Part shown: positions 1-6,171 of the stretch, piece after piece
Layout of the letters: each line of letters starts with the position of its first letter
Numbering within the stretch: the stretch's first letter is position 1
Origin: VFBF01 sp034440275
Lineage (GTDB): Bacteria > Pseudomonadota > Alphaproteobacteria > Caulobacterales > Aquidulcibacteraceae
DNA length: 17,271 nt
Direction of reading: 5' to 3'
Assembly (NCBI GenBank): GCA_034440275.1
Contig: JAWXBS010000116.1
Coordinates: 1-17,271 of the forward strand
The notes under the pieces: generated by a model
The model's database searches: none
What the model saw: the letters and a program-made list of their open reading frames with translations, nothing else
Told to the model about the DNA's origin: nothing
Position numbers and translations under genes: made by a program

Positions 1-42
1 CGCGCGGTGCGCACCGCGCGCGAGCAGGATAAAACGGCATGA
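1..42 (+). CDS. trpA: 3' end of a CDS, probably tryptophan synthase alpha subunit (partial)
   Basis: Frame 1 is open from the window edge and ends at TGA 40-42. It gives the 13-residue tail RAVRTAREQDKTA, and its stop overlaps the accD start as ATGA (39-42), which suggests translational coupling. In many alphaproteobacteria trpA lies directly upstream of accD, and TrpA proteins commonly end in a short Ala/Arg-rich helix like this one. The identity is therefore inferred from position and the style of the tail; thirteen residues cannot prove it. The first 20 bases are a perfect palindrome inside this coding end. Confidence 0.45.
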   Translation, partial: RAVRTAREQDKTA

Positions 43-1046
43 GCAGCAACAGCTGGTGGCACAATGTCGTTCCCCGCGGCTTCCAGAAGAAGTCCGCCGA
101 GGAAGAGGCCAAGCAGCCGCGCAAGGACGCGCGCGCGGAAAAGTCGAACGACGAACAGCACTGGGTGAAGTGCCCGCAGACGAACGAAATCCTGCCGCGC
201 GATGACGTCGAGGCCGCGCACTGGGTGACGCCGTCGGGCTTCCACATGCGCATCGGGCCGGAGCCGCGCTTCAAGAGCCTGTTCGACAGCAAGTGGCTCA
301 ACATCCCGCTGCCGAAAGTCACGCAGGATCCGCTGCGCTTCAAGGACGACAAGAAATACGTCGACCGCCTCAAAGGCGCGCGCGCGAAGACCAATCGCGA
401 AGACTGCATGGCCGCCGCGCACGGCAAGATCGGCGGCCAGAAGGCCGTCGTGCTGGTGCAGGATTTCGACTTCATGGGCGGCTCGCTCGGCATGGCAGCG
501 GGCGAAGCGTTCATCACCGCCGCTGAAACCGCCGTGAAGCGCAGTGCGGCGCTCGTGGTCGTCACCGCCAGCGGCGGCGCGCGGATGCAGGAGGGCGTGC
601 TCTCGCTCATGCAGATGCCGCGCACCACTATCGCCATCCAGGAATTGCGCGAAGCCGGCCTGCCCTACATCGTCATCCTGACGGACCCGACAAGCGGCGG
701 CGTCACCGCCTCCTACGCCATGCTCGGCGACGTGCAGATTGCGGAGCCCGGCGCGATGATCGCCTTCTCCGGCCCGCGCGTGATCGAGTCCACCATCCGC
801 CAAAAACTGCCCGAAGGCTTCCAGCGCGCGGAATACCTTCTGGAGAAGGGCATGATCGACAAAGTAGTGCGGCGCGGCGAGATGCGCGAAGTCGTCGGCC
901 AGATTCTCTCGGTGCTGATGGCCAAGCGCGCAAGCGCGGTCGTAGAAGCCGAGCCCGAACTGCCGCTGCCGGAACCAGCGCCCGTCCGCGAAACAAGGCG
1001 TGAGCGCACGGCGATGAAGCAGTCGCGCGCCAAGGCGGCGGAGTAA
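39..1046 (+). CDS. accD: acetyl-CoA carboxylase, carboxyltransferase beta subunit
   Basis: With AccA this subunit forms the cytoplasmic carboxyltransferase that moves the carboxyl group from carboxybiotin on AccB to acetyl-CoA, giving malonyl-CoA for fatty-acid synthesis. The protein has 335 residues. The crotonase-like carboxyltransferase fold is clear: DFMGGSLGMAAGE (144-156), ASGGARMQEG (177-186) and PTSGGVTASYAMLGD (217-231). The N-terminal zinc ribbon is degenerate: of the four cysteines (C-x2-C-x15-C-x2-C) only C45 remains, and T48, T64 and G67 occupy the other positions. I recall the same loss in rhizobial AccD, so it looks lineage-typical. The C-terminal tail (about 302-335) is rich in Pro/Glu, then basic, and is probably disordered. 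An AGGA at 26-29 lies 9 nt before the ATG. folC follows after 26 nt, probably co-transcribed. Confidence 0.97.
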   Translation: MSSNSWWHNVVPRGFQKKSAEEEAKQPRKDARAEKSNDEQHWVKCPQTNEILPRDDVEAAHWVTPSGFHMRIGPEPRFKSLFDSKWLNIPLPKVTQDPLRFKDDKKYVDRLKGARAKTNREDCMAAAHGKIGGQKAVVLVQDFDFMGGSLGMAAGEAFITAAETAVKRSAALVVVTASGGARMQEGVLSLMQMPRTTIAIQELREAGLPYIVILTDPTSGGVTASYAMLGDVQIAEPGAMIAFSGPRVIESTIRQKLPEGFQRAEYLLEKGMIDKVVRRGEMREVVGQILSVLMAKRASAVVEAEPELPLPEPAPVRETRRERTAMKQSRAKAAE

Positions 1047-1072
1047 GCCATCTTCCTTGCAGCTGACCGCCC

Positions 1073-2386
1073 ATGATCGCGTCCGGGCGAGATCCCGTAT
1101 CGCTACGCCTCGCGGAGATCGGACACGAGTTCGATCACGGCATGGCGCTGAAGCTCGACCGCATCGAAGCAGCGCTCAACGCGCTCGGCGATCCGCATCT
1201 GCGCCTGCCGCCCGTGCTGCATGTGGCGGGCACCAACGGCAAAGGCTCCACCTGCGCCTTCCTGCGCGCGATGACGGAGGCGGCGGGCCGGCGCGCGCAC
1301 GTCTTCAGCTCGCCGCACCTCATCACGCCGAACGAACGCGTGCGCCTTGCCGGGACGCTCGTGCACGACGACCAGTTCATCGACGCCATCGATCGTGTCG
1401 CAGCACTCGGGATGACGCTCCCCTATTTCGAAGTGCTGACGGCCGCCGCGTTCCTGATGTTCGCGGAGACGCCGGCGGATGTGCTGGTGCTGGAAGTCGG
1501 GCTCGGCGGGACCTTCGACGCGACGAACGTGATCCCCGCCCCCGCCGTCGCCACGATTGCGCCGATCGCGCTCGATCACATGGCGATACTCGGAAACACC
1601 GTCGAAAAGATCGCCGGCGAAAAAGCGGGCATTCTCAAGCGCGGCGCGCCGGGGGTGATCGCACGCCAGCCGGAAGCGGCGATGGAAGTGATCGAAGCGC
1701 GCGCAGCATTGCTCGGCGTGACGCTCTCGCGGTGCGGCGTGGAGTGGGACGGCTGGCGCGCGAACGGGCGGCTGTGCGTGCAGACGCAGGATCGCTTTCT
1801 CGATCTGCCCGCGCCAAATCTCGAAGGCCTGCACCAGTTCGACAACGCCGCCCTCGCCGTCGCAACGTTGCTCGCTTGGGACGCGGCGCGTTTCGAAGAC
1901 GATGCGATCGCGCACGGCGTCACACATGCCTGGTGGCCGGGGCGCATGCAGCGCCTGACGCAAGGCGCCCTGGCCGAAATTGCTCACGCACGCGGCGCCG
2001 AACTATGGCTCGACGGCGCACACAATCCCCACGGCGCCGCCGCGCTCGCAAAGACTCTCGCCGAGCGCGATGCACGCGCGCCGCGTCCGCTGGTGCTGAT
2101 CTGCGGCATGCTCACGACGAAGGACGTGGACGGCGTGCTGGCGCCGCTCGCGCGCAACGGCGTGCATTTCATCTCGGTTCCGGTGCCCTACTCCACCGCT
2201 GCACGGGATCCGCAAAAACTTGCCGACATGGCGCACAAGCACGGCTTCGTCGCGACGCACGCGCCATCGCTTCTCGACGCCATGAAAAACGCGGCGGCTC
2301 TCCCGGGAGAGCCGCCGCGCATCGTGATCTGTGGATCGCTCTACCTCGTCGGCGACGCGCTCGCGCTTTCCGGCGGTATCAGCTGA
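1073..2386 (+). CDS. folC: bifunctional dihydrofolate synthase / folylpolyglutamate synthase
   Basis: FolC is an ATP-dependent Mur-ligase-family enzyme. It adds glutamate to dihydropteroate, giving dihydrofolate, and then further glutamates to reduced folates. The 437-residue protein shows the family motifs in order: P-loop HVAGTNGKGST (50-60), SSPHL (79-83), EVGLGG (141-146) with DATNV (149-153), the region AGEKAGILK (181-189) containing the usually carbamylated Lys, HQFDNAA (254-260), WWPGRMQ (287-293) and LDGAHNP (313-319). Length is normal. The start at 1073 has a weak ribosome site, but residues before M24 still resemble the family (helix ahead of the P-loop), so I prefer it to ATG 1142. 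The 3' end carries a 30-bp palindrome, and the stop TGA abuts the trxA stop on the other strand. Confidence 0.96.
   Translation: MIASGRDPVSLRLAEIGHEFDHGMALKLDRIEAALNALGDPHLRLPPVLHVAGTNGKGSTCAFLRAMTEAAGRRAHVFSSPHLITPNERVRLAGTLVHDDQFIDAIDRVAALGMTLPYFEVLTAAAFLMFAETPADVLVLEVGLGGTFDATNVIPAPAVATIAPIALDHMAILGNTVEKIAGEKAGILKRGAPGVIARQPEAAMEVIEARAALLGVTLSRCGVEWDGWRANGRLCVQTQDRFLDLPAPNLEGLHQFDNAALAVATLLAWDAARFEDDAIAHGVTHAWWPGRMQRLTQGALAEIAHARGAELWLDGAHNPHGAAALAKTLAERDARAPRPLVLICGMLTTKDVDGVLAPLARNGVHFISVPVPYSTAARDPQKLADMAHKHGFVATHAPSLLDAMKNAAALPGEPPRIVICGSLYLVGDALALSGGIS
2285..2319 (-). terminator. intrinsic terminator for the trxA end of the minus-strand operon, embedded in folC
   Basis: Bases 2290-2319 form a perfect 30-bp palindrome (arm starting CGCGGCGGCTCTCCC), able to fold into a 13-bp GC-rich stem with a CCGG tetraloop. 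Read on the minus strand, the stem is followed at once by G and five T (2289-2285). This is the classic Rho-independent arrangement, 68 nt downstream of the trxA stop. On the plus strand the palindrome is preceded by As and followed by GC-rich coding sequence, so it should not terminate folC transcription. The same bases encode folC residues of about 407-416. The structure is directly visible; the termination function is inferred. Confidence 0.8.
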
Positions 2387-2713
2387 TCAGGACTCAACAG
2401 TCTCGTTGAGCCACTCGACGATCTTCGACTTCGGGATCGCGCCGACACGCGTCGCCGCCACCTTGCCGCCCTTGAAGAGCATGAGCGTGGGAATGCCGCG
2501 CACGCCGTAGCGGCTCGGCACCATCGGATTTTCGTCGATATTGATCTTCACGACCTCGACCTTCGCGCCGAGCTCATTGGAGATTTCCTCCAGCGCCGGG
2601 CCGATCTGCTTGCAGGGGCCGCACCACTCCGCCCAGAAATCGACGAGGACAGGCTTCTGGGCCTGCAGGACGTCGGAATCGAAGCTGTCGTCGGTGACTT
2701 TGGCGGTCGCCAT
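2387..2713 (-). CDS. trxA: thioredoxin 1
   Basis: Small cytoplasmic disulfide reductase of 108 residues. It is recycled by thioredoxin reductase and supplies electrons to ribonucleotide reductase, methionine sulfoxide reductases and others. The active site WCGPC is at 30-34 and the cis-proline segment GIPTLMLF at 73-80; length and fold order are typical. I chose the ATG at 2713 rather than a longer upstream frame because it has a strong AGGAG (2724-2720) 6 nt upstream and gives the usual MATAKVTD-type N-terminus. It is the last gene of the minus-strand series, 77 nt after addA. That gap could hold its own promoter, although I see no clear -35/-10 pair. Confidence 0.97.
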   Translation of the reverse strand: MATAKVTDDSFDSDVLQAQKPVLVDFWAEWCGPCKQIGPALEEISNELGAKVEVVKINIDENPMVPSRYGVRGIPTLMLFKGGKVAATRVGAIPKSKIVEWLNETVES

Positions 2714-2790
2714 GAAGGTCTCCTGGAAGGGACGGCGGACGCCATGCGGTCCGTCTGAGGATGTGGATGTATGGACGGAATCGCCCCGGT

Positions 2791-5700
2791 TCAACAACGG
2801 GCGTCGGCGGGGCGGGCGGCGTCCAGCAGCGGTTCCGGCAGCGCAACCAGCCGGGGCGCCTCCGTCCAGAGCAGGGCTGACCGGATCGTGCGCCCCGGGA
2901 ACACCAGACGCAGCGCCGCCCGGTAGGCGGCCATCTGGGCGAGGATGCGCGGGGGCGTGTTTTCGACCTCTTCCGGAGGCGGCCGGTCGGTCTTGAAGTC
3001 GAGCACCAGGACCTCGTCGCCGGTCACGATCGTGCGATCAATGACGCCCCGCACGACAGTTCCATCCGCCAGCGTGGCGATGAGCGGCGTCTCCGCCCGG
3101 CTGCCAGGACCGAAGACCGCGCTGAAGGCCGGATCGTCGATCACGCGCAGCGCCTCTGTCGCGTAGGCGGCGGCTTCCTCGGGCGGCGCATCCTGCTGCT
3201 TCAGCCAGCCCGCCGCAGCCTCCGCGCGACGCTCCGGCGCCACGTCCGGCAGCCGCTGCAGCAGTCCGTGGATGAGTGTGCCCCGGCGGAAGCGCGCGCG
3301 ACCATCGGCGCGGGGCGAGAAGATGCGGTCATGCGGCGCGGCGAGCTGCGAGGGCGACTGACGCAGCGGCGCCGGCCCTTCGAGCGGCGCCGTGATGCGC
3401 GACCATGCCGGCAGCGGCGCGCGCGCCTGCGTCTGCAATGCAGCGAGTGGCGCCACGCTGATCTCGCCGATCGCGAGCCCTTTGCCGAACGGCGTCTCGC
3501 ACGCCGTGGCGTCCACGCGCTTCATCCCCTCTTCGACCGCGAGATGCCAGGAACCCTGCGCTGCGCCGCCGGTCACGTTGCCACGCGCATGACCGCAGAC
3601 GATGAGCCGGTCGCGCGCGCGCGTCATCGCCACATAGAGCAGCCGTCGATGCTCGAACGTCGCCGCCTCTTCCGCAGCGATCCGCGCGGCGGCGACCACC
3701 GCATCGTCGCTCGACTTCGCACCGCGCATCACCGGGCCTTCGTCGGTGAAATAGAGATTGCCGGGCGGATCGGCTTTCACAGGCCCGCTCGTGTCTGCAA
3801 GGATCACCACCGGCGCTTCGAGACCCTTGGCGCCGTGCACGGTCATCACGCGGATCGCGTCGATGCCCTGGTCGGTCTCACGCTTGATCTCGGCGGCGTC
3901 GTTCTCGATGGCGTGCACGAAATGCTGCAGCGTCGCCGGGCCGTCACGTCCACAGGCGAGCGCACGCGCAAGCAATTCCTCCGCCGGGTCCCGCGCCTCG
4001 ATGCCCAGCCGCGCGATCATGCGCTCCCAACCGGACTGGCCTTGCATGTCCACCGCTTCGAGGATGCGCGAGAGGAACACATGCGGATTGACGTGGGCGT
4101 GCGCGATCAGGTCCCCGACGAAAATGCGTGCGTCCTCAAAACGCGCCGGCGCCTTGCGCAGCGCATCGATCAGATAGACGCCCTTCTCTCGGCCATGCGC
4201 GATTGGAAAAATGTCGGCGTCATCGTCGACGAGCCCCACCCACGGGGACTTGAGTAGCGTCGCCAGCGATAGATCGTCCGTGGGATCGAGCGCCACGCGC
4301 GCGGCGGTCAGCAGATCCTGCGCAGCGATCTCTTCGCTCAGCGTCATGCGGTCCGCGCCCGCCACCGAGAGACCCGCGCGTTTGAATGATCGCAGCAACT
4401 GCGTGAAGATGGGCCCGCGCGAACGCACGAGCGCGATCACGTCGCCTGGCCGCATGGCGCGGCGCGCGCCCTTTTCCCAGACCGCCTCGCCGTTCTCGAT
4501 CCACAATTTTACCCGCGCAGCGATGCCCGCGCACAGCACCGACACCGCCGAGCCGCCCGTCTCGATATCCAGTGGCGCATCCCACGGCTTGGATTCAGCG
4601 ACCTCCGGCGCTTGCGATAGCGGCCACCATTCGACGCGACCGGTCTCGTTTTCGCGACGCGCGGTGTGGCGCATCACATCGCCGCCCGAAGCGTCCGCCG
4701 CTAGGGGCAGTCCGCGAAACGTCTCATCGACGACGCGCAGCACTTCGGGCGTCGAGCGGAAAGACATCTCGAGAGTCGGCCCGACATAGGTTTTCTCAGC
4801 CGTCCGCGCGCGGACCTCCAGCGCCTGCGACTCTGCCGAGAAGTGCGCCGGGTCGGCGCCCTGAAACGAATAGATCGACTGCTTCACATCGCCGACTGCA
4901 AAGACCGTGCGTTCCTTCTGCGAAGCGCCGGCGCCTGCAAAGAACTCGTTCTGCAGCGGCGCGACGAGCTTCCACTGTGCGGGGCTCGTGTCCTGACCTT
5001 CGTCGATGAGAATGTGGTCAAAGCCGCCGTCGAGCTTGAAGAGCACCCATGGCGCAGCATCGGAAAGATTGAGCAGATCGTTCGCGCGGTCGATCAAGTC
5101 TTCGAAGTCGAGCACACCCGCATACTGTTTGGCTCCTTCGTACGCTCCGCCCAACGCCGCGCCGACGATCAACGCCGCACGCGCATCATCTGCACGATCA
5201 ATGGCCGCGAGTTCGGCGTCGACGCGCAGAAAGCGTTCGCTTTCGTCCGCAAACAGCGGACCGAGGAACGGATGATTCGCCAGCGTGCCCTTGGTTGCGC
5301 AGCGCGCCTTGCCTCCACCGGTGATGAAAGCGACGCGGTAGTCCTCCAGCGCGCGGCTCTCGATCGCCTTCACCAGCAACACCGACACCTTCTGGTCGTT
5401 TGCGGTGCCCTCGGCGAGCGCCTGCGCAGCAGCCGTCACATCCTTCCATCGACATTGCGCTAGCGCATCCGCGCGCGCCTCTTCCGCCGATCGCGTCACA
5501 CTATGGCGCAGGGTAATCGCGGCCAGCGCCGCCGCCAGCCCCTGTCGATCTTCGACGAACGATCGCACCGCGCCGCGCCGTTGCGCCAGCGTGCCGACCA
5601 GCCCCTCAAACGTCTGGGAGTCGAGCCGTTCGCCAAACCGGTCGAGCGCGCCGTTGAAGCCGCCGTCCGCCTGCGCGAGCGCTTGCGCCCAAGCGAGCGC

Positions 5701-6171
5701 GATCAGCGCGCCGCCACGCGCGTCATCGGCGATCTCGAAGCCGGGCGGGACGCCTGCCTCAAGCGGAAAACGCGCGATGAGACGCTCGCAGAATCCGTGG
5801 ATGGTCTGGATGCGCAAGCCCCCCGGTGTTTCGAGGGCCTGGGCAAAGAGCGCGCGCGCGGTGATGAGCTGCGCGGCGGCTGGCGCGGGCTCGCCGAGAT
5901 CCAGCAACTCCTTCGTGAGCGTTTCGTCGTCAGCCACGCACCACGCGCCCAGACGTTCGAACAGGCGCCGCTGCATCTCCGCGGCGGCGGCCTTCGTGAA
6001 CGTGATGCACAGGAACGCCGACGGCTTGGCGCCGCCGAGCAATAGGCGCGCAATGCGATCGACGAGCACCTTGGTCTTGCCCGAGCCCGCGTTCGCGGTG
6101 ACGAACACCGACGCCTTCGGATCGGCGGCGTCGCGCTGCGCCTGCACGGCGGTCTTGTAGGCCTCGCTCAT
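2791..6171 (-). CDS. addA: double-strand break repair helicase-nuclease subunit AddA (alphaproteobacterial type)
   Basis: AddA is the ATP-driven UvrD/Rep-type 3'-5' helicase and nuclease subunit of AddAB, which resects broken DNA ends for RecA. The protein has 1126 residues. Helicase motifs seen: ANAGSGKT (26-33), CITFTKAAAAEM (55-66), ILIDEGQDTSPAQW (387-400), GDVKQSIYSFQGAD (427-440), EMSFRS (468-473), VMTVHGAKGLE (775-785) and RRLLYVAMTRARDRL (842-856). The C-terminal RecB-like nuclease is complete: GTLIHGL (964-970), RGVIDR (1041-1046), VLDFKTDR (1056-1063) and QMAAYRAAL (1079-1087). The open frame extends 23 codons upstream, but that extension is an Arg-rich readthrough of addB. The ATG at 6171 overlaps the addB stop as ATGA and gives the expected N-terminus. 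It is coupled to addB and followed by trxA. Confidence 0.96.
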   Translation of the reverse strand: MSEAYKTAVQAQRDAADPKASVFVTANAGSGKTKVLVDRIARLLLGGAKPSAFLCITFTKAAAAEMQRRLFERLGAWCVADDETLTKELLDLGEPAPAAAQLITARALFAQALETPGGLRIQTIHGFCERLIARFPLEAGVPPGFEIADDARGGALIALAWAQALAQADGGFNGALDRFGERLDSQTFEGLVGTLAQRRGAVRSFVEDRQGLAAALAAITLRHSVTRSAEEARADALAQCRWKDVTAAAQALAEGTANDQKVSVLLVKAIESRALEDYRVAFITGGGKARCATKGTLANHPFLGPLFADESERFLRVDAELAAIDRADDARAALIVGAALGGAYEGAKQYAGVLDFEDLIDRANDLLNLSDAAPWVLFKLDGGFDHILIDEGQDTSPAQWKLVAPLQNEFFAGAGASQKERTVFAVGDVKQSIYSFQGADPAHFSAESQALEVRARTAEKTYVGPTLEMSFRSTPEVLRVVDETFRGLPLAADASGGDVMRHTARRENETGRVEWWPLSQAPEVAESKPWDAPLDIETGGSAVSVLCAGIAARVKLWIENGEAVWEKGARRAMRPGDVIALVRSRGPIFTQLLRSFKRAGLSVAGADRMTLSEEIAAQDLLTAARVALDPTDDLSLATLLKSPWVGLVDDDADIFPIAHGREKGVYLIDALRKAPARFEDARIFVGDLIAHAHVNPHVFLSRILEAVDMQGQSGWERMIARLGIEARDPAEELLARALACGRDGPATLQHFVHAIENDAAEIKRETDQGIDAIRVMTVHGAKGLEAPVVILADTSGPVKADPPGNLYFTDEGPVMRGAKSSDDAVVAAARIAAEEAATFEHRRLLYVAMTRARDRLIVCGHARGNVTGGAAQGSWHLAVEEGMKRVDATACETPFGKGLAIGEISVAPLAALQTQARAPLPAWSRITAPLEGPAPLRQSPSQLAAPHDRIFSPRADGRARFRRGTLIHGLLQRLPDVAPERRAEAAAGWLKQQDAPPEEAAAYATEALRVIDDPAFSAVFGPGSRAETPLIATLADGTVVRGVIDRTIVTGDEVLVLDFKTDRPPPEEVENTPPRILAQMAAYRAALRLVFPGRTIRSALLWTEAPRLVALPEPLLDAARPADARC

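Noticed and set aside
1057..2409. 450-codon plus-strand frame overlapping folC
   Set aside because: Arg/Ala-rich shadow of folC in another frame, with no motifs; folC itself has every family signature.
2714..2790. Hairpin or promoter in the addA-trxA gap
   Set aside because: An imperfect 7-bp stem with a 3-nt bulge can be drawn upstream of the trxA ribosome site, but no clear -35/-10 pair or T tract accompanies it, so it is not annotated.
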